Part shown: one piece after another, positions 15,729 through 23,573 of the stretch
How the letters are laid out: every line of letters starts with the position of its first letter
Position numbering within the stretch: the stretch's first letter is position 1
Source: Lustribacter sp965277075
GTDB taxonomy: Bacteria > Vulcanimicrobiota > Vulcanimicrobiia > Vulcanimicrobiales > Vulcanimicrobiaceae
DNA length: 64,000 nucleotides
NCBI GenBank assembly: GCA_965277075.1
Contig: OZ255707.1
Coordinates: forward strand, 682,001 to 746,000
Direction: 5' to 3'
Notes under the pieces: model-generated
Databases searched by the model: none
What the model was told of the DNA's origin: nothing
Seen by the model: the letters and a program-made list of their open reading frames with translations, nothing else
Made by a program: the position numbers and the translations under genes

Positions 15729-17701
15729 CGCGGCTGCGTGACGACGTCTATCAGCACCGGCTCGCCGCGCTTGACGAGCGCGAGCCCGCGTTCGAGTGCC
15801 GGTCGTACGGCGGACGGATCGGTGATCGGCCCGATCCCTTCGACTCCCATGCTGCGCGCCAACATCGCGTAGTTGATCGCCGGATCGACGAGCGTTGTGC
15901 CGAGCCCGGTATTCGTGACCGCGCGCTGGCGCCGATTCGACATCGTCTGAACGTTCATGTGTTCCGCGTGATACGCGCGGTTGTTGTGCATCACGACCAT
16001 CACGGGGATGTGGTGATGCGCCATCGTCCACAGCGAACTGTTGACGTACATGAAGTCGCCGTCGGTTTGGAATGCGATCGTCGTCAGGCCGGTCGCGCGG
16101 TTCGCAAGTGCGGCTCCGATTGCAGACGGCGTCGTGAAGCCGAGTCCGCCGGCCCCCGAATTCATCTGGAACTGATTCCACTTCGTCAGATTCCACATCC
16201 GCTGCGGCCACGCACTCAAGAAATTCGACGAGTTCGTGACGACGGTCGTGCCGTCGTGACCGACCACCGATCCGAGTTCGGCGGTCAGCCGCGCGACGCT
16301 CACCGGCGTCGCATCCCATCCGATAGCGGCATCGCGCAGTGCGCGCTCGCGCACGGCATCGTGGTCTTTTTTGACGGCCACGGCGCGTTGCGCGATACGA
16401 TCGTTCACCGAGCCGCCGAGCGCGGAGCGGACGGCGTCGATCAGATACGGCAACGTTGCTTCCGGGTCGCCGAGGATCGGAAGATCGACATCGATGCCGT
16501 GCTGTTGATCTTGCACGTTGCCGCGCGCCGAATAGTCGTCGATCGCCAAGCTGATCACTTTCACGTCCGGCTTTGCGACGCGCCGCGCACTCCGGCCGAC
16601 CGTGTCCGACACACGATTCATCGTGCCCCAGACGTCGTCGACACCGAGGAACAGCAGCACGTCGGCACGTGCGATGTTGGCCGACTCCGCGCCTGTGAGA
16701 TTGCACGGGTGACTCGTTGGCATGCACACGCGCGAGGCACCGTTGAGCACCGGGGCGCCGAGCAGCGTTGCGAGTTGTGCGAGGTGGTCCATCCCGGCCT
16801 GCGCGCTGACGGTCCGATCGGCGACGATCACCGGATATTGTGCGCCGGCGAGAAGCTTCGCCGCATCGGCGAGCGCACGCGGATCGCCGACGGGCTGAAT
16901 CGGCGCATGATACGACGGGATATTAAGGCTCTTGCGGACGTTCGTGACCGATGATTCTTGAATCCAATCGTCGATCGTCACGAGCACCGGGCCCATCGGC
17001 GCCGTTGCAGCGATGCGATACGCTTTGTGAAACGAGTCGGCGACGTAGGAGGCGTCCGTCGGCTGATCGCTCCATTTGATCGATCCCGCGAGTAGCGGCG
17101 CGAGATCGGTCGCGGTATGATACCAGGACGGTAGGCCGAAGCGTTTGCTCTGTTCGCTGACGTTTCCGGCGAACATGACGACCGGGACGCGATCGACGTA
17201 CGCATTGTAGACGGCCTGCGCGGCATGCTGCAGTCCCAATACGCCGTAGATCAACGCCATCATCGGCTTGCCGGAAGCGCGGGCGTAGCCGTGCGCGATC
17301 GCGACGCCGATCTCTTCGTGCATTACGGCGATCATCTCAGGTTTCGAATTCCCGCCGTAGTGAATGAGCGACTCGTGCAGGCCGCGGGTCGAACCACCGG
17401 GATTGAGCGCCACGTATTCGAGATCGAGTGTCTTGAGAACGTCGACCATGAAGTCCGATCCGGCGTCCGTCACGGTCAGCGTCGGGTCGTCGAGGGTCAC
17501 CCCGTTTGGGGCGATCTCCGCCGCTGCGATCCGGCCACCCGCGGCGGGAGTGGCGATCAGCGGGTCGGCAACGCCGGTCCTCGCTGCTGCATCGGCTGCT
17601 GCCGCAGCGGTCGGCGCGATTAGAGCGGCACTCCCAACCGCGACCCCGGTAAGAAACTTCTTACGATTCGACAATACGAGCAAGCCTCCGTTCTGCGTCA
17701 T
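15725..17701 (-). CDS. Exported thiamine-diphosphate-dependent enzyme (acetolactate synthase-like fold)
   Basis: The protein of 658 residues carries the three domains of the ThDP decarboxylase family. The PYR domain has the catalytic Glu in AVMHEEIGVAIAHGYARASG, the central domain is present, and the PP domain has the GDG...NN motif in QTDGDFMYVNSSLW to VMHNNRAYHAEH. Unlike cytosolic relatives it begins with a signal-like segment SNRKKFLTGVAVGSAALIAP, a Tat-like signal with RK instead of RR, followed by an Ala-rich linker to residue 70. Gene order with a coupled cytochrome c suggests periplasmic oxidation or decarboxylation of a 2-oxo acid. No acetolactate synthase small subunit is present. 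The start MTQNGG at 17701 could be a few residues too early. Confidence 0.85.
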   Translation of the reverse strand: MTQNGGLLVLSNRKKFLTGVAVGSAALIAPTAAAAADAAARTGVADPLIATPAAGGRIAAAEIAPNGVTLDDPTLTVTDAGSDFMVDVLKTLDLEYVALNPGGSTRGLHESLIHYGGNSKPEMIAVMHEEIGVAIAHGYARASGKPMMALIYGVLGLQHAAQAVYNAYVDRVPVVMFAGNVSEQSKRFGLPSWYHTATDLAPLLAGSIKWSDQPTDASYVADSFHKAYRIAATAPMGPVLVTIDDWIQESSVTNVRKSLNIPSYHAPIQPVGDPRALADAAKLLAGAQYPVIVADRTVSAQAGMDHLAQLATLLGAPVLNGASRVCMPTSHPCNLTGAESANIARADVLLFLGVDDVWGTMNRVSDTVGRSARRVAKPDVKVISLAIDDYSARGNVQDQQHGIDVDLPILGDPEATLPYLIDAVRSALGGSVNDRIAQRAVAVKKDHDAVRERALRDAAIGWDATPVSVARLTAELGSVVGHDGTTVVTNSSNFLSAWPQRMWNLTKWNQFQMNSGAGGLGFTTPSAIGAALANRATGLTTIAFQTDGDFMYVNSSLWTMAHHHIPVMVVMHNNRAYHAEHMNVQTMSNRRQRAVTNTGLGTTLVDPAINYAMLARSMGVEGIGPITDPSAVRPALERGLALVKRGEPVLIDVVTQPR

Positions 17702-17828
17702 TGTGCGTCGCGGGCGGCCCGGCCCTGCGAACTCGACTGTTCAGAATCGGTGTGTTCGTGCGCAAGCCGTAGGTCGGCGCGATTCCCGGGCGGTAGAGGG
17801 GACATACGATGATCGGATCGCACTGCTC

Positions 17829-19040
17829 GTGACCGCTACCGATTTCCAACGCGAGTCGCACCGCATCGATCAGATGATTTGGGATGCGATGGCGCTTTTG
17901 CAGGGCGAACGCGTGCTGTTTTGCGGCTTCGCCAACGACGGCGCCTGGGTCCGGCGTGCCGCCGAAGTCGGCGTGGACGTTCACGTCATCGAATCGGACG
18001 AACGTCAACTCGACCGCTTGAACGAATTCGGCTACAAGACGCTGCGTGGGAGCACGACGATGATTCCGGCGCGCGACAGCAGTTTCGATGCGGTCGTCGC
18101 GTTTCATTATTTGCACGAAATCGATCCGACGTTTCATGCCCAGATCATCTCGGAGATCGCACGCGTCGGGAAGCGCATCATCGTCGTCGAACCGGCGCCT
18201 CCCGCCGATCCGTTGGGCAAACGCATCGCGGAACTCTACTCGCGCGCAAAATATGAAGCCGGCGCGTTCGAAGAATATCAGCCGATCGACTACTGGCGAA
18301 AGTTGCTCGCGATGGTCAAGGCCGACGTCGCTATGCAGCAACTGACGTTTACGCGCCTGGCGCCGCGCTTCGCGATCGAGGAAACGGTGTCCCTCATTCT
18401 CGAAGCGATGGAGATTGAAGAGCTGCCCGCCGGCTATCTCGAGGAATTGCGCGAACTTGCGCGCAGCCCTGACGCGCAGCTTTCACCGCTGTCCCGTCTG
18501 GTTCTCGTCGGCGCTCCGGCCGGCCGCGCCCTTCACTCGACGGCCGGCACGCTGTTCCGCCATGCGGAGCCGGTCGAACTCGCCCGAATCACTGCGGCGG
18601 TTTCCGCGGCCGTAACGGCAGCCGTTTCCGCGACGGAAGGCGCCGTGGCGCCCACGCCGGCCGGCACGGCAACCGTCCCGTCGTACCTCGACGAGGCCGA
18701 GTTTCCACCGGTCATTCCGCCGGCGCCGCCGAGCGTCCCGGGCAATATTCCGTTCAACGCCTCCCCGGCCGGCGATGCGCCGGCGTCCGTAGGGCCGGCC
18801 CCCGCCGCGACCCCCGCATTCGGAATGCCCGATCCTTCGCCGTTCGGTGTGCCGCAACCGAACCAGAACGCTGCGCCGTTTGGGACCCCGTTCGCGTTGC
18901 CTGAAGACCCGGACCCCTTCGGCCTCACCGCCGACCCGCAGGAGCGCGCCGGATACGGCTGGACGTGGGAACCGCCCGATGGTTCGGCGCCGGAGACCCC
19001 ATTCGACGCATCCGATCCGTTCGGCAACCACAAACCGTAG
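17829..19040 (+). CDS. Class I SAM-dependent methyltransferase-like protein with Pro-rich C-terminal tail
   Basis: Residues 1 to about 230 resemble a Rossmann methyltransferase: GERVLFCGFANDGAWVRRAAEVGVDVHVIESDE (motif I region, with GFANDG replacing the usual glycine loop), DSSFDAVVAFHYLHEID (motif IV), and GKRIIVVEPAPPADP (motif V). Residues from about 265 are Ala- and Pro-rich low-complexity sequence ending in repeated PFG units (DPSPFGVPQP, APFGTPF, DPFGLT, DPFGNHKP). The GTG at 17829 is the best in-frame start. An upstream ATG at 17809 with GAGGGG before it opens a 7-codon frame that ends in the overlapping GTGA. The substrate is unknown; the tail may bind a partner. Confidence 0.7.
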   Translation: MTATDFQRESHRIDQMIWDAMALLQGERVLFCGFANDGAWVRRAAEVGVDVHVIESDERQLDRLNEFGYKTLRGSTTMIPARDSSFDAVVAFHYLHEIDPTFHAQIISEIARVGKRIIVVEPAPPADPLGKRIAELYSRAKYEAGAFEEYQPIDYWRKLLAMVKADVAMQQLTFTRLAPRFAIEETVSLILEAMEIEELPAGYLEELRELARSPDAQLSPLSRLVLVGAPAGRALHSTAGTLFRHAEPVELARITAAVSAAVTAAVSATEGAVAPTPAGTATVPSYLDEAEFPPVIPPAPPSVPGNIPFNASPAGDAPASVGPAPAATPAFGMPDPSPFGVPQPNQNAAPFGTPFALPEDPDPFGLTADPQERAGYGWTWEPPDGSAPETPFDASDPFGNHKP

Positions 19041-19042
19041 GG

Positions 19043-19333
19043 TTACAGACGCACTTCTCGGGCAGCCTGTCCGCGCGGATAGCGAATCGTGGTGACGGCG
19101 ACGCGCCCGCGTTCGAGCAGCGACGGAATCGTTTCGAGCGCCGCGTTCATCCGCTCCACGTCATCACCGGTTCGTGCCGCTTGTGCAAGAACCGGCACGT
19201 CGCCGTACGCCCGCACACGCTTCGCGATGCGCGTCGCCTCGCGAACGATGCGGCGCACCTCGACAAAGAGGAGGTCGAGAAGAACGACGGCGACGATCGC
19301 GAGCGCGATCCACCCGATTGCGCTCGCGTTCAC
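19043..19333 (-). CDS. Small single-pass membrane protein, unknown function
   Basis: The 96-residue protein has one N-terminal transmembrane helix (IGWIALAIVAVVLLDLLFV, residues 6-24), followed by a basic, probably cytosolic segment (RRIVREATRIAKRVRAYG) and a helical C-terminal half. I recognise no family. It converges with the methyltransferase gene, with two bases between the stop codons. Its N-terminal codons lie beside the foldback element at 19341-19505. Confidence 0.6.
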   Translation of the reverse strand: MNASAIGWIALAIVAVVLLDLLFVEVRRIVREATRIAKRVRAYGDVPVLAQAARTGDDVERMNAALETIPSLLERGRVAVTTIRYPRGQAAREVRL

Positions 19334-19340
19334 CCGTGCA

Positions 19341-19505
19341 CTAGTGCCCCGTCTCGTAAATGGCGATACACCAAGCGACAGCGATTTTTCGTTGTCGTAA
19401 GGAGCGAAGAGCGTGGAAGGGCAGCGCCCTTCGGGCGATGAGCGACGCAGCGACGGCGGAAAAGCGCCGAGCGACTGTATCGATATTTGCGAGAAGGGGC
19501 ACTAG
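19341..19505. repeat. 165-bp foldback (MITE/REPIN-like) element
   Basis: The terminal inverted repeats are 28 bases (19341-19368 and 19478-19505), starting CTAGTGCCCC and ending GGGGCACTAG, with 24 of 28 positions complementary. The interior continues to pair (GCGATTTTTCG against its counterpart near 19461) and ends in a central hairpin AAGGGC-AGC-GCCCTT. The whole unit could therefore fold into one long stem. It fills the gap between two minus-strand genes, and its right arm contains the stop codon of the FmdB gene. It encodes no plausible protein. A miniature mobile element or a structured RNA are both possible. Confidence 0.65.
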
Positions 19506-19831
19506 GCGGCGTCCGACTTTGATGACGCCGGCGCGGCGGGAGGGGTCGCGGACGCCGCGGGAGCCGCCGCGTCGGTCTTGGCCGGCGCGGCACTTTCACC
19601 GCCGCCCTTGCCGGAATCGCTCTCGGCGCTCTTGCCGGAGTCGCCGTCACTGCTTTTGCGCGAGTCGTTGATGTAAAATCCGGAACCCTTGAAGACGATG
19701 CCCGCCGGATTGAAGACCCGCGCCATTTCCCCGCCGCACGTTGGACATGGATCGTCGAACGACTCTTTGAAGCCGTGACGGACCTCGGTCACCTTGTGAC
19801 ACGAACGGCACTTATAATCGTAAAGCGGCAC
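19502..19831 (-). CDS. FmdB-family zinc ribbon protein
   Basis: The 109-residue protein begins MPLYDYKCRSCHKVTEVRHGF, followed by DPCPTCGGEMARVF: the two CxxC pairs of the FmdB/CxxC_CXXC_SSSS regulatory zinc ribbon, and then VFKGSGFYINDSRK, the typical end of the conserved part. The last 45 residues are Ser/Gly- then Ala/Pro-rich low complexity. The family has a poorly defined role, named after an amidase or formamidase regulator. The stop codon lies in the right arm of the neighbouring foldback element, so the C-terminus may have been set by that insertion. Confidence 0.9.
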   Translation of the reverse strand: MPLYDYKCRSCHKVTEVRHGFKESFDDPCPTCGGEMARVFNPAGIVFKGSGFYINDSRKSSDGDSGKSAESDSGKGGGESAAPAKTDAAAPAASATPPAAPASSKSDAA

Positions 19832-19887
19832 GAATACCTCGAGCGAAAGAAGCTGGTCGATAGTGTAGCACTATGAAGCCGCGAGTG

Positions 19888-20370
19888 CTAGAAGTCGTCC
19901 AGCGCTCCGTCCGGACGTTCGAATTCGACAAGTCCTTTGAAGTGGAGGAGTGAATTCGCGAGCTCGGCGTCGAGCCGCCGGCGGCGCGTAAAGCGATCGA
20001 GCAGGGCTCCCGTTATTCCCCCATATGTCGGGTAATCCACGCGGACGACGACTTTCGATCGCTCCGATTTCTGCTCGACGCGAAAATCGATTCGTCTACG
20101 GCACGAAAACGCTCCGACGAGCGAAACGTGGTGCCCCGCTATGTAGCGGTCGACCTCGAAGAATTCTTCGTCCTCGCCGGGCAGTTGTTCGGAACGAATG
20201 GCAATCTCCGTCCCGACGGCGAAGGGAAGGTGCGGTTCCGTTCGGCGAGCGCTTCGTAAGAACGATAGCCATACCGGCCACTTCTCGACGTCGCAAATCC
20301 TCGAAAATGCCGTTGCCGCCGGCGAGGCAACATCCTGAGACCGGTAAATCGCTCGTTCCGAGACCGCCAT
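19888..20370 (-). CDS. SRPBCC (START/polyketide cyclase-like) family protein
   Basis: The 160-residue protein fits the helix-grip fold that binds hydrophobic ligands: an N-terminal strand IYRSQDVASPAATAFSRICDVEKWPVWL, with the family's characteristic W..W segment, then alternating strands (HVSLVGAFSCRRRIDFRVE; KVVVRVDYPTYGG), and a C-terminal long helix (RRRLDAELANSLLHFKGLVE). It has no signal peptide, no catalytic motif and no specific function. A palindrome lies about 46 bases upstream of the start. Confidence 0.75.
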   Translation of the reverse strand: MAVSERAIYRSQDVASPAATAFSRICDVEKWPVWLSFLRSARRTEPHLPFAVGTEIAIRSEQLPGEDEEFFEVDRYIAGHHVSLVGAFSCRRRIDFRVEQKSERSKVVVRVDYPTYGGITGALLDRFTRRRRLDAELANSLLHFKGLVEFERPDGALDDF

Positions 20371-20415
20371 GCCTGAATGCGTTGGCGAAACGGGGCACGT
20401 TAACCTGGCTTAAGG

Positions 20416-20431
20416 CACAATATGTTGTGCT
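20416..20431. promoter_or_regulatory. Palindrome GCACAA-N4-TTGTGC
   Basis: A perfect 6-bp-arm palindrome (GCACAATATGTTGTGC) sits in the 116-bp gap between the sigma factor stop and the SRPBCC start, both on the minus strand. It extends imperfectly to AAGG and CTCCTT. It may be an operator for the SRPBCC gene or a small transcript hairpin; there is no T-run after it on the minus strand. Confidence 0.4.
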
Positions 20432-20486
20432 CCTTATCCCCAGTGCCCCCTAGCCCTAGTGTGGACAGACGCGTGGAAACGGTGGA

Positions 20487-21107
20487 TCAAGCGGCGGCCG
20501 GCGTGAGCGCGGGGCGTAGCGACTCCTTGAGCCGGGCCCGCGCGCGGGACAGACGCGACCGAACGGTCCCGATCGAGATCCCGGTGATCATCGCAATTTC
20601 CTCATATGAGAGGTCATCGACCTCACGCATTGCGACGACGTCCCGAAACGGCTCGGGAAGCAGGGCGATCGCGCGTGAGAAGGCTTCCTGCGTGAGCGCT
20701 TCGAGCGTCGCGCGAAACGGGTCTTGCGGATCCGCGCCTTGATTGCTCGCATCGACCAACGCATTCTGCAGCCGCGCCAGCCGCACGTCGGCGCGCTTGC
20801 GCTTCTTGTTATGATCGAAGAACACGTTCACGGTAATGCGGTAGAGCCAGGTATAGAACGACGACTGCCCGCGAAAGCGTTCGAGATTACGGTAGACGCG
20901 CAGGAAAACATCCTGAGTGAGATCCTCCACATCGGCGCCGACCACGTTGAGTTGGCCGAGGATTCGATGCACGGTCGTCTCGTAGGCATGTAAGAGCTCG
21001 TCGAACGATTCTCGGCGACCCTCACGGTATGCCTCGATCAATGCGAGGTCTCGTTGGGAGCGCTGCTCGGCTTCTTCGTTGAGCGCTCGTCGTTGCAAGT
21101 CGGCCAT
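20487..21107 (-). CDS. RNA polymerase sigma factor, ECF (sigma-70 group 4) family
   Basis: The 206-residue protein starts MADLQRR at 21107, with GGAGGG nine bases upstream; the longer frame to 21194 lacks support. Region 2 is clear: AYETTVHRILGQLNVVGADVEDLTQDVFLRVYRNLERFRGQSSFYTWLYRITVNVFFDH. Region 4 is also clear: LPEPFRDVVAMREVDDLSYEEIAMITGISIGTVRSRLSRARARLKE. This pattern is the RpoE/SigW-like ECF type. No anti-sigma gene follows; the next genes are unrelated. It may belong to the ftsZ-M20 transcription unit, which ends about 90 bases upstream. Confidence 0.95.
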   Translation of the reverse strand: MADLQRRALNEEAEQRSQRDLALIEAYREGRRESFDELLHAYETTVHRILGQLNVVGADVEDLTQDVFLRVYRNLERFRGQSSFYTWLYRITVNVFFDHNKKRKRADVRLARLQNALVDASNQGADPQDPFRATLEALTQEAFSRAIALLPEPFRDVVAMREVDDLSYEEIAMITGISIGTVRSRLSRARARLKESLRPALTPAAA

Positions 21108-21200
21108 CCGTCGTCTTCCCTCCGGGCCGCACGCGCGCGACCTGCACGCACCGTAGCAACCTTGCACACACGGACGATGTGAGATGGCCAACACCGGCTC

Positions 21201-22379
21201 TTACGGCGGCAACATCGCTCCCGACGTTACGCCTTGCGCGAACGTTACGAGCGTCGTGATGCCCGTCGGTATTGCAGCCTCATCGATTCGGAAATGTGGG
21301 CTGTGCCCGGAATGGATCGATCCGAGCGCTTCGTTGCGAATGCCGAGGCGGCCGACGACACCCGGAACGCGTTCGGCGAAATATGCAAAATCTTCGGCGC
21401 CCATCGTCGGTGCCGGCTGCTCGATCGGAATGTCGGTATGCGTACTGAGAAATGCGGCGAACGCCGTTGCAAGCGTGGTGTCGTTCACGACGGGCGGATA
21501 GCCGTAGATGACCTCCACGTCGGCGGTCGCGCCGTACCCTGCGGCAACGCCGCCGACGATACGGCGAACACGCGCTTCGACGCCGCTGCGAATCGCCGGA
21601 TCGTAGGTGCGAATCGTGCCGGTCAGCGTCACGACGTCGGCGATGACGTTGTTGCGATAGCCGCCCGCAATCGTTCCGAGCGTCACGACGATCGAGGCGA
21701 GCGGATCTGTTTCGCGCGCGGCGATATTTTGCAACGCAAGGACGATTGCGGCCGACGCGGGGATCGCGTCGATCGCAAGATGCGGATATCCCCCGTGACC
21801 GCCTTTGCCGCGCACGGTGACCAGCAGCTCGTCGGCTGCGGCGTTGACCGGCCCTGGCGTAATGCCGATGGTGCCGGTGCGCAAACGCGGGTCAACGTGC
21901 AGCATCGCAACCGCATCGACTTTGGGATCGTCGAGTGCGCCCGCTGCGATCATCGGCGCGGCGCCACCCGGACCTTCTTCTGCCGGCTGAAACAGCAGCA
22001 CGACGTTGCCCGCGAGCGTCGCGCGACGGCCGGCGAGCACGCGCGCGGCCCCGAGCAGCATCGCCGTGTGCGCGTCGTGCCCGCAGGCGTGCATTTTTCC
22101 CGGCACTTCGCTTGCGCAGACTTCACCGGATTGCTCGGTGATCGGCAACGCATCCATATCGGCGCGTAACGCCGCCGTATGCCCGGGGCGTGTTCCGCGG
22201 ATGACGCCGATGATGCCCGTGGTCGCGACGCGGCGATGCTCGATACCGAGCTCGTCGAGCTCGCGCTCGATCAGGGCCGACGTGCGAACTTCTTCGAAGC
22301 CGAGTTCCGGATGACGATGGATTTCGCGACGCAATGCGATTGCATGCGCCGCAGTCTCGGCTGGGACGACCAGCGTCAC
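21201..22379 (-). CDS. M20 family metallo-amidohydrolase (hippurate / N-acyl amino acid hydrolase type)
   Basis: The 392-residue enzyme shows the M20D pattern: RREIHRHPELGFEE (residues 17-30), the metal motif MHACGHDAHTAMLLGAA (about 95-111), LLFQPAEEGPGGA, a lid domain containing GKGGHGGYPHLAIDAI, and the C-terminal ligand region MGAEDFAYFAE and HSPHFRIDE. It hydrolyses an N-acyl or N-aroyl amino acid or a small peptide in the cytosol with one or two divalent metals. Its GTG start at 22379 lies one base beyond the ftsZ stop, so it is in the fts transcription unit, an odd but tight link. Confidence 0.92.
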   Translation of the reverse strand: MTLVVPAETAAHAIALRREIHRHPELGFEEVRTSALIERELDELGIEHRRVATTGIIGVIRGTRPGHTAALRADMDALPITEQSGEVCASEVPGKMHACGHDAHTAMLLGAARVLAGRRATLAGNVVLLFQPAEEGPGGAAPMIAAGALDDPKVDAVAMLHVDPRLRTGTIGITPGPVNAAADELLVTVRGKGGHGGYPHLAIDAIPASAAIVLALQNIAARETDPLASIVVTLGTIAGGYRNNVIADVVTLTGTIRTYDPAIRSGVEARVRRIVGGVAAGYGATADVEVIYGYPPVVNDTTLATAFAAFLSTHTDIPIEQPAPTMGAEDFAYFAERVPGVVGRLGIRNEALGSIHSGHSPHFRIDEAAIPTGITTLVTFAQGVTSGAMLPP

Positions 22380-22380
22380 A

Positions 22381-23454
22381 TCAGGAACGATAGCGCAAAA
22401 ACGCCGGAACTTCGATATCGTCCATATTGACCGGTGCGATCTTGTCGAACTCGAGCGGGTGCGCGGAAGGACCCGAACCGCTTTCGCGACGCAGCGGGCG
22501 CGTTCCGAAGCCGGCCGCCAAGACGGTCACGCGAACCTTGCCTTGCAACAACGGATCGATCGAGGCGCCGAAGATGATCTGCGCTTCGGAATCGACGGCG
22601 CGGCTGATCATTTCGGCCGCTTCGTTCACTTCGTACATCGAGAGATCACTGCCGCCGGCGATGTTGAAGATTACGCCGCGTGCGCCTTCGATCGTCGTTT
22701 CGAGCAACGGCGAAGCAATCGCTTTCTGCGCTGCGTCCGCTGCGCGATGCTCGCCCGTGCCTTCGCCGATACCCATCATCGCGGAACCGGCGTCCGTCAT
22801 AATTGTCTTGACGTCGGCGAAGTCGAGGTTGATCAAGCCCGGCTGGGTGATGAGGTCGGAGATACCTTGAATACCTTGACGCAGGACGTCATCGGCAAAG
22901 ACGAACGCTTCGTTGAGCGGCGTGCGCTTCTCGATGATTTGTAAGATACGCTCGTTTGGAATGGTGATGAGCGTATCGCACTTCGCTTCGAGATCGGCGA
23001 TGCCGCGTTCCGCCGCTTGCATCCGTTTGCGGCCCTCGAACGCAAACGGTTTCGTGATGACACCGATCGTCAGCGCGCCGGATTCATGGGCAAGCTCGGC
23101 AACGACCGGCGCCGCGCCGGTTCCCGTGCCGCCGCCCATGCCGCTCGTGATGAAGACGAGATCCGCACCGTCGAGCACCATCGCGAGATCTTCACGAGAT
23201 TCTTCGGCAGCTTCGCGACCGATGTTCGGATTCGCACCAGCGCCGAGACCGCGCGTGAGATTCGTGCCGATCTGCACCGTATTGTCGGTTTTCGACGCGC
23301 GTAGCGCTTGCACGTCGGTGTTGATCGCGTAGAACTCGACGCCCGACAATCCGGCATCGATCATACGATTGATTGCGTTGCAACCTCCGCCGCCGAGTCC
23401 GAGAACTTTGATCGTCGCAGCGTGTTCGGGAACGAAGCGTTTCGCGTCAGCCAT
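22381..23454 (-). CDS. ftsZ: Cell division protein FtsZ
   Basis: The 357-residue protein starts MADAKRFVPEHAATIKVLG at 23454. The tubulin-like GTPase motifs are present: GLGGGGCNAINRM, VDVQ-type FYAINTDVQAL, the tubulin signature GGGTGTGAAPVVAE (near residues 105-118), and NERILQIIEKRTPL. The T7 synergy loop region is NLDFADVKTIMTDAGSAMMGIG. The tail ends in the conserved FtsA-binding peptide DIEVPAFLRYRS, after only a short linker. It polymerises into the division ring. It lies downstream of ftsQ and ftsA, as in classic dcw clusters, but mur genes are absent here. Confidence 0.99.
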   Translation of the reverse strand: MADAKRFVPEHAATIKVLGLGGGGCNAINRMIDAGLSGVEFYAINTDVQALRASKTDNTVQIGTNLTRGLGAGANPNIGREAAEESREDLAMVLDGADLVFITSGMGGGTGTGAAPVVAELAHESGALTIGVITKPFAFEGRKRMQAAERGIADLEAKCDTLITIPNERILQIIEKRTPLNEAFVFADDVLRQGIQGISDLITQPGLINLDFADVKTIMTDAGSAMMGIGEGTGEHRAADAAQKAIASPLLETTIEGARGVIFNIAGGSDLSMYEVNEAAEMISRAVDSEAQIIFGASIDPLLQGKVRVTVLAAGFGTRPLRRESGSGPSAHPLEFDKIAPVNMDDIEVPAFLRYRS

Positions 23455-23573
23455 GATAGCGGGTTCCTCCGGAAAGAGCGGTGTTGGGCGCGGCGCACGG
23501 GCGCGCCTCGCGGCCGCCGCATTTTGTGCACGATGTGGATTTGGTGGATTAGATGGAGAACTCACGTCTCGGG

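Noticed and set aside
15381..16727. A 448-residue version of the cytochrome gene
   Set aside because: The extension is out-of-frame reading through the ThDP enzyme gene. The signal peptide and ATGA overlap fix the start at 15728.
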